Shown piece after piece: positions 26,558 to 36,128 of a DNA stretch of 64,000 nt (position 1 is the first letter of the stretch; each line of letters begins with the position of its first letter). The position numbers and the translations under genes are program-made. The notes under the pieces were generated by a model, which saw only the letters and a program-made list of their open reading frames with translations, did not search any database and was not told the DNA's origin. The stretch spans positions 1 to 64,000 of the forward strand of contig RPFO01001430.1 of assembly GCA_009746045.1 (NCBI GenBank). Reading direction: 5' to 3'. Origin of the DNA: Mesostigma viride. Its lineage: Eukaryota > Streptophyta > Mesostigmatophyceae > Mesostigmatales > Mesostigmataceae.

Positions 26558-27667
26558 ATGGCCATCACCACGCGCTCCATGGCCTCCATGCGCAGGCGCT
26601 CCTCGCGCAAGCCGGTGCCAAAGCTGCGAGACGGATTCGTGCAGTTCATGGTGGGCGCCCACCTGGCCAGGAAGCAAGCGCCCCTCCGCAAGCGCAAAGC
26701 CGTCAAGGGATGCCGCCTCCGCTGCTGCGACCCCAACGCCGTCCTCTGCCCCTCCTCGCCTCTGCCGGAGGAGCGCGAGTACGGCATCACCGACCTGGTC
26801 CCCGACCCTGACGAGTCCGTGGCCCCCTTCGACTACGAGCAGGCCGTCAGAGACCACTACCCCTGCGACAAGTGCCACCAAAAGGGCCCGGACAGCATCT
26901 TGATGCGACACAACCCCAGGAACAAGATGGGCTCCATGGACGACATCCTCTGCGAGGAGTGCCTCGTCTCCTGCATCAGCATCATCATGGACGAGGGCAG
27001 GGACTCCGAGTACCGCAAGAAGTACATGTCCCAGTGGATCAGGGTGCCCGTGCCCAAGCCGGAAACCAGCCGCCCGCTCGTCCCGCTGGAACAAGGGGGG
27101 CAGTACAGGTGCCGCGAGTGCAAGACCATGCCAAACAAGGTCGCCTTCCGCGTCCTGCACAAGGAGGGGGACACCGAGCCAGGGATCTACTGCGAGCCCT
27201 GCGTCAACAGGCAGGTCGTGGCCATCATGCGCAAAGGAAACCACCAGGACTTCGACCCCATGGTCGCCAGCTGCGAGGACGTCCTGCGCCGCTTCAAGCT
27301 GGACGAGGACTTGGCGCGCATCTGCTCCTCCCTCGCCCCCTCCTACAACTTCCCCTACTACGACCAGTGGCCGCCCGCGAGGTGCGAGAGCTGCAAGCGC
27401 GAGTTCGAGCACCACGCCATGTCCGCCTACATGATGTACATCCCTCAGGAGGGCACCATGGGCGTGGCCTGCCACTTCTGCGCCAGGAACGTGCACAGGA
27501 AGGCCCTCATCAAGTTCGACGGATACAGCTTCGACAACCGCTTCAAGGCGTGGTACCAGGACGGAGAAAACAACAAGCTATCCGGGTTCGTAGCGCCCCT
27601 CACGGACATCACCACCCTCCTGGGCGTGCACGCCATCGGCGCCCCTGTGCCGGTCGACTACGATTAA
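26558..27667 (+). CDS. Protein with three CxxC...CxxC zinc modules
   Basis: The ATG at 26558 gives 369 residues and an intact frame. After a basic N-terminus (residues 1-60), three paired-knuckle modules follow: CDKC with CEEC, CREC with CEPC, and CESC with CHFC. They are about 90-100 residues apart, each flanked by similar spacing, which suggests internal triplication. Such modules bind zinc and usually nucleic acid or protein. I recognise no named family. Confidence 0.65.
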   Translation: MAITTRSMASMRRRSSRKPVPKLRDGFVQFMVGAHLARKQAPLRKRKAVKGCRLRCCDPNAVLCPSSPLPEEREYGITDLVPDPDESVAPFDYEQAVRDHYPCDKCHQKGPDSILMRHNPRNKMGSMDDILCEECLVSCISIIMDEGRDSEYRKKYMSQWIRVPVPKPETSRPLVPLEQGGQYRCRECKTMPNKVAFRVLHKEGDTEPGIYCEPCVNRQVVAIMRKGNHQDFDPMVASCEDVLRRFKLDEDLARICSSLAPSYNFPYYDQWPPARCESCKREFEHHAMSAYMMYIPQEGTMGVACHFCARNVHRKALIKFDGYSFDNRFKAWYQDGENNKLSGFVAPLTDITTLLGVHAIGAPVPVDYD

Positions 27668-27893
27668 ACAGCCTCATTGTATCAGTAGCCACAAGTGCAC
27701 ACATAGCCCAGCCCTCATCAATAGACAAGTCTCTGCCTGTAAATTATTAACTTGTAATGAAAAAACGATTCGTGCATGCCCACATCTCATGCAGTGCCAC
27801 GGGACTTAGAAAAATCCCGTGGCACACAAAAGATAGGGGGGAACATGGGGTCACCCTCGCGGAGCGTAGTGCGAGTTTGACGAGGATTACAAG
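27668..27893. other. Spacer with 3' signal and 11-bp hairpin
   Basis: AATGAAAAAAC (about 27756) is followed by CACATCTCATGCAG (27781-27794). Directly after comes GTGCCACGGGA (27794-27804) with its exact complement at 27815-27825, an 11-bp stem with a 10-base A-rich loop. The gene at 27894 begins about 70 bases later. Confidence 0.65.
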
Positions 27894-28892
27894 ATGCGCA
27901 ACAATCACAGCTTTTCCCCGTGCGACGGCCATTTCTGCGACTCGTGCGAGTACCTTCAGCAGAACAACATGCTGAAGAGCATCCCCACGAAGGACTGCGC
28001 CAAGTGCAAGAAGCCGACTCGTGTGGATCTCCTCAAGATCGACTGCAACGGCAAGGCCGAGCACTGCATCAGCTGCTGGGACCCCGCATTCGAGCAGTTC
28101 GCGTTCGAGCACGAGCGGACGAAGAAGAGGTTCCCCGAGCTGCTCCAGATCTACCCGGATATGGAGGACACCGCCGAGTTCATCAAGTGGCCCACGCCAG
28201 GCACCTACACCGTCTCTGAGCCGAACTTCGCTCTCACCGGCCCCACCGACCCTGGCAAGGTCAACGTCAAGGTCGAGGAGCGCGACCAGCCCTTTCTTCG
28301 CGGTGGCTACAAGAGGAAGCAGGAGGACACAAACGACTACCTGAGGTCTTGCGGGCTGTTCAACGACGACAAAGTCGACGCCATGAAGAAGCCCAAGGTC
28401 GACATCGAGAACTTCAAGAGCGACTTCACCAAGGAGGTCTCCAGGATCAAGTGGGAGTGCGAGAAGCGCAACTATGTCTCCCACCTCAGCTTCGTCTCTT
28501 TCACGCTTTCCGAGTCCAACCTCACCAGCACCGTCACTCCCGGCACCAAGGAGTTCGAGCATCTGAAGAACAAGTTCTGCGGCGTCAAGGCTGCCAGCAA
28601 GCAGATGGGCTGCAACCACCAGTTGGACGTGCCCTCCAAGACCTGCAAGGTGTGCAACAAGAAGGCGAACTACCTCTTCACCGCCAACGGCCACAGCATC
28701 GACAACGACGTCGTCTGCAGCGAGTGCGTCCTCGACACTCTGCGGGAGGCTGGCACCAAGAGTGTCTCCTGCCCCATCTGCGAGGGCAAGGACTCCAAGC
28801 ACGACCTGTGCTTCCCGTTTTTCCGCTACGACTCCGCGGAGTCCTGCTATGCAGCTGTCATGAACCAACTGGCCGCCCCGCGTGCCCTGTAA
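27894..28892 (+). CDS. Cys-rich (CxxC) protein, RING-like
   Basis: The ATG at 27894 opens a 332-residue frame. The N-terminus has CDGHFCDSC, CAKC and CISC within 65 residues. The last 80 have CKVC, CSEC and CPIC with an intervening HS pair. The spacing at the C-terminus is close to a RING-type cross-brace, and the N-terminal module is also RING-like. An E3 ligase is possible, which would fit with the OTU and F-box genes, but the spacing is not canonical enough to be sure. The middle is helical and charged. Confidence 0.6.
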   Translation: MRNNHSFSPCDGHFCDSCEYLQQNNMLKSIPTKDCAKCKKPTRVDLLKIDCNGKAEHCISCWDPAFEQFAFEHERTKKRFPELLQIYPDMEDTAEFIKWPTPGTYTVSEPNFALTGPTDPGKVNVKVEERDQPFLRGGYKRKQEDTNDYLRSCGLFNDDKVDAMKKPKVDIENFKSDFTKEVSRIKWECEKRNYVSHLSFVSFTLSESNLTSTVTPGTKEFEHLKNKFCGVKAASKQMGCNHQLDVPSKTCKVCNKKANYLFTANGHSIDNDVVCSECVLDTLREAGTKSVSCPICEGKDSKHDLCFPFFRYDSAESCYAAVMNQLAAPRAL

Positions 28893-29375
28893 ATAGTTCA
28901 GAGAATCTCTCTAGTCCCGTGGACTTGTGTACAATTAAACATTAATTATATTTTTAATGAAAACAATTCACACAAACATCATGTCTTATTTTCCATGCTT
29001 GCAATCAAAGTAAAATTAACAATTGCACACGTCCCAAGTGTCCAAATTTAATAATACTTAGCCGTTGAGACTTGGCAAAAATTTGAATTTGGCGCGGTTT
29101 TAGATTCATACTTCTGGCGCCGTCACCACGGGAAATGACACGTGCCACGTGGCAGAATCCCGTGGACGTGCACCGGTCCGTACTCGCGTCGCGCCGTTCC
29201 GTATTCGCGCCGCGCTTATCCACAGGACGCGCGCGTCGCGCTCGCGCCGCGCTTATCCACAGGACGCGGACCAATCCCGTGGCAGCTGTGGATATCCCTT
29301 CGTCTATTAAGTCGCGAGACGCAACAACTCTCGCAGCTATCCTCCTCTCCATCCACCACTACCACGAAAACAGCT
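28893..29375. promoter_or_regulatory. Spacer with 3' signal, CCCGTGG motifs and duplicated 26-bp element
   Basis: AATGAAAAC (28957) and ACATCATGTC (28976) form the preceding gene's 3' signal. Upstream of the next gene, ATCCCGTGG occurs near 29158 and 29276, with CCAATCCCGTGG at 29271. A 26-bp sequence, CGCGCCGCGCTTATCCACAG plus six more bases, is duplicated at 29206-29231 and 29243-29268. Confidence 0.6.
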
Positions 29376-30095
29376 ATGGCTGACTCCGCAAAACCAGCTA
29401 TGGCTGCCACCTTCGACAGCCTGCCTGCAGAAATCGTGCACCGCCTCGTGGAGCTCTCGTGGCCCAAACTGTGTGGAATCAACAAGGCCACGCAGGTCCA
29501 GTTTGAGAAGGTGAAAGAGGAAAAGACGATCGAAGCCACTGAGCTGCTGAATGCCATTGAGAAGGAGATTCAGATGCGCTCCCGCAGACGCCGAAGGAAT
29601 CCTGGCGAGCTGCGCCACATGACTTCATGCGATCTCAAGATGTGCAAGCGGTTGCTGATTGGCAAGAAGCCCTATATCTTTCTCCGTCAAGCGAAGAGGT
29701 GGGTCGCCGAGGCTCACTGCTACAGGAAGCATCTGGCGTGCCTTGCCCAGAATGTGTTTGACAAGATGTTCTGGGCTGTCATCGTCTTCGGACACGACGC
29801 TGACCTTGTCGCTCACGAGTACATCAAGTCCGTGCCAGATCTCGAGAAGGAACGCACGGCAGAAGAGCACGGGCTCGAGCTCATCAATCGCATGAAGGAG
29901 GCGGTGCGCAAGGCCCTCGAGACAAGCGTGGCTCCTCACCACCGCCCCCCCCGGATGCAGAAGATGGAGGAACTGTGCAATTGGGAGTTAGACGTGTGGA
30001 AGAACCAACTGGCCAATGGCTATGTCAGCTGCAGGGAGTGCAGCCTTTTGAAGCCAAGCCATGAACGGAGGAAGGCGCATGCGATGTACAAATAA
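29376..30095 (+). CDS. F-box-like protein with C-terminal Cys motif
   Basis: The ATG at 29376 (context GCTATGGCT) gives 239 residues. Residues 13-40 (FDSLPAEIVHRLVELSW and flanks) match the start of an F-box. The rest is helical and basic, with Cys pairs (CKRLL and CRECS regions) that may bind metal near the C-terminus. An adaptor of host SCF ligase is the likely role if the F-box is real. Confidence 0.55.
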   Translation: MADSAKPAMAATFDSLPAEIVHRLVELSWPKLCGINKATQVQFEKVKEEKTIEATELLNAIEKEIQMRSRRRRRNPGELRHMTSCDLKMCKRLLIGKKPYIFLRQAKRWVAEAHCYRKHLACLAQNVFDKMFWAVIVFGHDADLVAHEYIKSVPDLEKERTAEEHGLELINRMKEAVRKALETSVAPHHRPPRMQKMEELCNWELDVWKNQLANGYVSCRECSLLKPSHERRKAHAMYK

Positions 30096-30653
30096 GTACT
30101 TCCACTCCTACATTGAGAAAAGGAGTGTTGAAATGATTACTGTATTTTATTTTCTAATAAAAGCGTTTACGTAAACAAAGAGTCCTCACATCTCATGCAT
30201 TATAAATAGGCCAATTAACAAATGCAATAGGTACGTAGCATATACTAAGCATACAAAACAGGGTGCAAGTGACAGAATTCAAAAAGACTTAGCCGTTTAG
30301 GAGCTACACTTACTAGCACGGCCCCCTTAGTGCCCAGGACTTGGTGAAAATTCGGGACTTTGCACAGAAACACGCCTAACGCCGCGCCGGTACTGCGTAC
30401 GACAGAAGTAAGGGCGTATGACACGGTGCTCGGGACTTGTGCAATTTTAATTACTGACAAAGTACCAACGGAGTGGCGCTCACAATTCATAATTGTAGTT
30501 ACTGGCAAGCCACGGACTTGTATAAATAGATTCGCCCTGGCCAGTCGGCCCTTGCGGTCGACCCACTGGCCAGTCGCCGCCATGAAGGCTTTTAACAATA
30601 AATAAAAGCAAAGGCCTGTCGAGCATACAAGGAGGAATTTGTGGCAGGCAGCC
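30096..30653. other. Spacer with 3' signal, TATA box and direct repeat
   Basis: AATAAAAGCG (30157) followed by CACATCTCATGCATT (30183) ends the F-box-like gene. TATAAATA at 30521-30528 stands about 130 bases before the chromodomain gene's ATG. CTGGCCAGTCG is repeated near 30538 and 30569. No convincing ORF is present. Confidence 0.55.
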
Positions 30654-31775
30654 ATGGATCATGAAACTATTTTAAAGAAAATACCGCTCACGTCCCTTTT
30701 TACCCATGTGGGGCGGCGGCTCCACAAGATGGAGTCCACTTTTCACCAAGAAGAATATGCAGACACGAAAAGTAAGCGTGTCAAGGTCAGGGAGGAAAAG
30801 CGTGCCATGATGCAGACCGATGTCGGCCCATCTGGCTATGGGCTTCCTCACAAGGAGCGTGATGAATGGGAGATAGCTTCTATTTCAGATGCAAAGTTCG
30901 AAGGCGACAATCTCTTGCTCCTGATTGAGTGGGATTTTACGAAAGAACACCTTATGGAATGCGCCGTCAAAGGTCAGAAAATACAGAAATTCAGCTGGGA
31001 GCCTATCGACATGCTTGCAAGCAACTGCGACGCAGCAGTAGCCTCGTTTGTGCAGGATTTTGTCAGCACCAAGGCGAAGTGCAAGGCTGGAAACAGGGCC
31101 GACCACACCGATGTTAGGCGGCGCTGGAATGAAATCCAGGCAGAGCGCAATGCAGCACACGAGCCGCAAACAAAGCGGCTTCGACGTGAGAGCCGCCCAC
31201 AGACGGTGGAACAAGACGAACAAGAGCAGAGCTATCAGAGCAACGACGAACCTTCGCACAACGAAACGCCTCCCAAGACCAAGATGGATTCAGATGAGAT
31301 TGCAGAGCGGCTCAAGAAGTCAGAAGAAGAGAAGGCAGCAGTGCAAAAGCAGCTGGCTGACCTCATCGCAAGACAGGCTGCTGTGTATGTACCTGTTGCC
31401 CAGCCAGCTCCCCAGCCTGTATTCCAGCCAGCTCCCCAGCAGGCATCTGTTTTTTTGCAGCAGCCTGCTCCCCAGCAGGGGTCATTTTACGTGCAGCAAC
31501 CTGTTTTTATTGACCAGCCGCTTCTGGGGGGGCAGCAGCCTGTTCCTGACGAGCAACTTGATCCTGATAGAGCTGCCAGGCGCGCTGCCAAGCAAGCTGC
31601 CAAGCAGGCAGCCAAGCTGGCTGCCAAGCAGGCTGCTTTTGAGCAGGCTGCCATTGATCAGGCTGCTGCTGCTGAGCAGGCCAGAAAGACTCAGGGGAGA
31701 GGAACCAAGGACATGCCCTTCATCCCTGATGAGGGAAATCAAAAGGAGGGATCCTCTGATGATGAGGACCAGTAA
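30654..31775 (+). CDS. Chromodomain protein with Gln/Pro and Ala/Lys repeats
   Basis: The first ATG is at 30654 (context GCCATGG), giving 373 residues. Residues 65-125 fit a chromodomain: EWEIASI, an EGD turn, LLLLIEW with the aromatic cage Trp, then SWEP and a Cys/Ala-rich helix. Chromodomains bind methylated histone tails, so the protein may act on chromatinised DNA. An acidic/basic linker, a Pro/Gln repeat region (about 245-300) and an AAKQAAK repeat (about 310-335) follow, with an acidic C-terminus. It is the last virus-style gene before the repeat-rich DNA. Origin from a retroelement integrase is an alternative, but no integrase is present. Confidence 0.65.
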   Translation: MDHETILKKIPLTSLFTHVGRRLHKMESTFHQEEYADTKSKRVKVREEKRAMMQTDVGPSGYGLPHKERDEWEIASISDAKFEGDNLLLLIEWDFTKEHLMECAVKGQKIQKFSWEPIDMLASNCDAAVASFVQDFVSTKAKCKAGNRADHTDVRRRWNEIQAERNAAHEPQTKRLRRESRPQTVEQDEQEQSYQSNDEPSHNETPPKTKMDSDEIAERLKKSEEEKAAVQKQLADLIARQAAVYVPVAQPAPQPVFQPAPQQASVFLQQPAPQQGSFYVQQPVFIDQPLLGGQQPVPDEQLDPDRAARRAAKQAAKQAAKLAAKQAAFEQAAIDQAAAAEQARKTQGRGTKDMPFIPDEGNQKEGSSDDEDQ

Positions 31776-32030
31776 ATAGTACTGACAAGGTTTACGTGTG
31801 ACCAATGCAATGTAATGATGCAATATAATCTGGAATAAAGAATTGTTTCATTAATAAATATCATTACATGTGTTTATTTCCATGCTTTACCACGAGGAAT
31901 GCCATGTCATTTGTCCAAGTCCTGTGCATGTCTGTCAGCCCTCCAAAAGGGGGTCACTTTAGGTTTTTGTAGGAATTGAATTGTAACATAACTCCGTGGG
32001 GAGTATATGTAGCACATAGCCCTTGAGGGA
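31776..32030. other. Junction spacer between virus-like and host-like DNA
   Basis: AATAAAG at 31836 and CATTAATAAATATCATTACATGTG at about 31848-31871 look like the final viral-type 3' signal. From roughly 31,900 the sequence changes to repeat DNA: a segment around CTCCGTGGGGAG (31991-32002) recurs in inverted orientation at 40843-40854. Confidence 0.5.
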
Positions 32031-33170
32031 GGGCATTAATTAATTAATTAATAGGAGGGCATATGGCCTATCATACATCCTAAGCTACTTCCTGCAAGGG
32101 TGGGGATGTAAAGGACCCTTGCTCTAGGTGCACCAGGGCACTTGCATCCCCATGATCTTCAAGCTATGCCCAGCGAGGGGGGAGCCTGTCATGGGGGGGA
32201 AGATCAGCATAGCTATACAAAAAAGCTAGGGCATGGCGTCTCAGCAGAGAGTTACTCCGGCCCTGCATGGGCACAACATAACTAAATAAAGCTAGGCATC
32301 GTCTGGAGGGTGGCTCATCATAGGCACACATGTACATGATTAAATAAAGCGCGTGGCTTAGCTGGGATAGTGCCTCTAGGAGGGGTACATGTACATGGCC
32401 ACGGTCTATTATCTATTCTACACTACTACTGCTGTATTCCCCTAAGCTGGGGCGTCTGGAGTCGCTGGGGCTGCGGGGGTCGCCTCACCAGGGCTTGTGG
32501 CCGACGTAGATGGCCGCCCCCTTCCAGTACACCGGCTGCCCCGCCTTGGTCTGCCGGAGCTGGAGGTAGGTCGGCCATAGCTCCCGTCGCCGTTGTTGCT
32601 GCGCCAGGGTCAAGTCGTCATCAAGGGTGAAGAGAGTCTTCTCGAGCCGCTTGCGGCGTCTGAGAAAAGAAATCTTGTCCGCCGGGGTCTTAAAGGTGAG
32701 AAGGAGCGGGGGCGCCCCTGCCTTACCCCGCGCGCGGGGAAGGCGGTGGGCGACCAGCTCGATCTCACCAGTAAGGCCCATGCGATCAAGGATTTCTCTC
32801 TCAAAAGCATGCGCAAGCTTCTCGGAATTCTCACCTTCCTCCATCTTGAAGTTCTTGACAATGACGTTGAGGCTGCGCTTGGCGAGCTCGGCCTCCTCGC
32901 GGAGGTCAAGCGTCTGCCGTTGGAGCTGGGCTGCGACGGCGGAGGTGGTGGAGGTGGTATGTTGCTTAAGCATGTCCGCCCAGGTGGTGATGGGAGGAGC
33001 ATCGCCGGCCAGGCCAGCCGGGGCTGGCTTGGCGGCAATGTCCTTCACCGCCTGGGCGGTGAGGCCTGCAGTGTTCTGCAGAACCTCGATAGCGATGGCG
33101 TTGTCCTTAATTAAGACGCTGGTCGATGTCGCGGAGCTGGGCGGTGATGGAGTCGGAGAGATGTTATATA
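32030..33170 (-). mobile_element. LINE copy A, 5'-truncated, ORF1 region
   Basis: On the minus strand, a frame from about 33165 to the stop at 32485 encodes the C-terminal part of a LINE ORF1-type protein. It has a helical start, an RRM-like core and a basic end with LQLRQTKAG. A 430-base 3' region follows, ending in (TTAA)n at 32035-32053. The 5' side is cut off abruptly in an AT-rich stretch, typical of incomplete reverse transcription. Confidence 0.65.
32485..33048 (-). CDS. LINE ORF1-like protein (copy A)
   Basis: From the first ATG at 33048, 187 residues are encoded; the frame is open to about 33165 upstream. The central region (a VIVKNFK strand, an AHRLPRA strand, LLTFKTPADK) resembles the nucleic-acid-binding fold of L1-type ORF1 proteins, which coat LINE RNA. 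The N-terminal part is missing. Confidence 0.6.
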   Translation of the reverse strand: MKDIAAKPAPAGLAGDAPPITTWADMLKQHTTSTTSAVAAQLQRQTLDLREEAELAKRSLNVIVKNFKMEEGENSEKLAHAFEREILDRMGLTGEIELVAHRLPRARGKAGAPPLLLTFKTPADKISFLRRRKRLEKTLFTLDDDLTLAQQQRRRELWPTYLQLRQTKAGQPVYWKGAAIYVGHKPW

Positions 33171-36128
33171 ATATAATATAATTTAATTCAATGTGTTTGG
33201 TAGAAAGACGCGTCGACTGTGATTAATTAATTAATTAATTAATAGACACGTGACTGCGTCACGTGAGCATAAGTCCTCTGTGGGAGGGGAACATGGGATG
33301 GAATGGATGGTATAAGCTATCTAGGTCCTAGTTACAGGGGTGTGGGCACCGCGGCCCGAATCGCTATGAATGCCATACTTGGTCACACGCGGAGCCCCCA
33401 CAGGCTTGGGGGTGGTCTCCTTCATCACTACTTGCCATCTATCCTTGCGCACCATCTGCCTCCATATTACAGACAAACCAGGAGGCTGCCCGGGGGTGAG
33501 CCCGTCACGTCTAGTGTAGCACATGTCCATGCCGAGTCTATCACGAAAAGTCCACGGGTGGCAGCCCTGCCGCGCGCGGCCGGGGGCACGCCAGGTGAGG
33601 ACATATCGCCCAGGCTGGGCGGGCTTGGTGCCAGCTAGTCTATCTGATGTATCTACCTGATCTGTGCGGGCCAGGTGCCCGGCTAGGCCCAGGCGCCTGT
33701 GCCTAATAATGTAGGAAACATAGGGCAAATCAGCGTACAAATCCTCATTACTAATGTGCAACCCAAAGGGGATGTTAAGGGCCTTGCGCAGCATCTTGGT
33801 GACGGCGCCGTCGAGTCGTTGCTCCAGCTCCTGCATCAGTGTCCACGTCTCGGCGCCGTAGGTCAGGATCGTCAGAATGACGACCTTGAAGAGGTCACGC
33901 TTGACGATCCGGGGTAGGGCGGGGTTGCTCCACCAGCGGCGGTGGTCATGGAGGTGCCCCCACGCCATGCCGATCCGTGTCGTCATGTCGTCCTCGCAGT
34001 CGGGAAGCCAACTGCCGAGCAGCTTGAAGCGGCCTGAAGGAGGGTAGTTGACCTCGGCATCGTCTAAGAGGCGGAGTGTGGGTGGGGGCCCTGCCATGCC
34101 GAGGGCCAGGGCCTCCGTTTTGGGGCTGATTTCTAGACCAACCGCCCAAGCCTCGAGCGCCAGGCAGTCCAGCCAAAGTTGGGCAGACTCCGGCTTCTCG
34201 ATGAGCGTGATGTCGTCGGCATAAATGAGGTCAGCTAGTAAATTCTGCTTGTTAGTCGGCCCCCTTCCCCAAGCTCGTTCGTGATCGCTAGGCCAGGGGC
34301 ACGGCCTGCAATGCTAGCAAAGCGAGCACGTGCCTGGCGCATAACATAATCCACTACAATAATAAACAGGTACGGCGACAGGACGCAACCCTGCCAGACG
34401 CCGGTCTGCAGTGGGCATGGCGGGGTAATGCCGTGTTGAGTGCGCACCGAAGTGGTCGACCCCTCATACAGCGTGCGGATGACGGTAATCAGGGGAGTGG
34501 GGACGCGAGCGCGAGCAAGTACAGCCCATAGAGCGTCCCAGAGGACAGAATCAAAAGCCTTGATGAAGTCGACGAAGATCAGGATTGCGGGAAACTCACC
34601 AGGTTGCAGGAGAGCGATTTCCTCGAAGAGGCGACGCGCGACGAAGATGGCCATGACGGTGTTGCGCCCAGGACGGAAGCCCATTTGTTAATTCCCCAAG
34701 GTGACAGTCGAGAGCAGAACGAAGGCGGTTGAGGATCATGCGCATGAACAACTTCAGTGCGGCGCTCTGGATGCAGACTCCTCTGTAGTTGGCGGGGTCG
34801 TCAGGGGAACCTTTATTTTTGTACAGCATAATACGGTAGCTGTGCTGCCACTCAGGAATCGGCGGCGCGTCGGCAAGCAGGATCCGGTTGCAGACGTCAA
34901 GCAGGAACCCCGTGAGCGCCGTCAGCTTAATCACCGGGGCTGGGAGCTGGTCAGGTCCAACGGCGGCATAAAAGCGGAGTTGCTTGGCGGCGGTGCTCAG
35001 CTCGAGCTCGGTGAACGGCGGGAGCTGGTTGGGGTCGGCCAGGGGTTCCGTCAGGGCTGGGTACGTGTAGTCCTGCTCAGCGGCGGGCGGCGTGGGCGGC
35101 GCAGGGACGTCCGCCGGTGCTACTGCCAGGCGTGCGGCCGCCAGAGGGCCAAGCGGCGGAGGCGGCGGGGGGGCGCCGAGCAGCCGGGACTGGGAGGAAT
35201 ACCACTGGTCAAGCTGCTGCTGCGGTGAGCCAGAGAGCGTCCGCGGCGCCGGCTGCGCGCCGCCGGCGGGCCGTTGGGCGTGACGCAGGCGGGTCCAGGC
35301 GTACTTAATGCCGTGCTGGTCCTTGAGGTGGGCGAAGTACTCGCGGACATGAAGGTCCTCCTGCTCCTTGGTCGCCTGCCGGATGGCCGAGTGGTAATCG
35401 GCTTTGAGGCGGGCGTAGCGGGCGGGGTCGCTGTTGTCGCGCAGGGCTTGCCGGGCCTGGATGACGGCGGGGAGCCGGTGCAGGCTGGTGAAGCGCGGCG
35501 GGCGGCGGGGGGGCAGTAGGGCCCCGGCCGCGGGCATGCAGCTTGTCAGCGAGGTGCCGAAGGGCCGATGCCGGGCCGGCAGCGAACAGCTGGGCGTGGC
35601 TGGCCGGGATGTCCAGCGCGTCGACGAACGCCTCTGCGGCGCGCTTGTGGGCGCGTTTTTTAGGGAAGTCCTCCAGAGCGTCGTCAGATTTCTCGAGCAA
35701 TTGAAGTGTGCGCAAATCAGGTGGTGCCACGTGCTTACGAAAGGGCGAGGGGAATCGCAGGCGGATGCGGGCGGTGACGTCGTGACGATGCGATGATCGG
35801 AGCGCACCAGGGGGATCACATCATTGCGAGCGAGCAGCTAGTACAGATCCTTGATGACGCTTGCGCATTACAACATAGTCAATGCAGCGTTCAGTGCCAG
35901 TAACTTGGCGAGGTGTGTGTGACCAAAGCATCTGGACTATGTGGAAAGCGAGTGTTGGCAGTGACCAAATCGCATGTCGTAAGCAAATCAGCAAAGAGTT
36001 CAGTGTTGGCATTGGAGACCGTACCGTTGGGGGCGTGCTGACATCCGCCAGTACCCGGTGGTAGCGTGGCGTTGGCGTCCAGCAGCAGAGCGAGGTAGTT
36101 GCGACCAGGGATGCCGTTCGCCAGGTTC

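Noticed and set aside
29216-29261. DnaA boxes as a bacterial-type origin
   Set aside because: The surroundings are eukaryotic or viral with no bacterial genes; two 9-mers within an exact 26-bp duplication count as one event.
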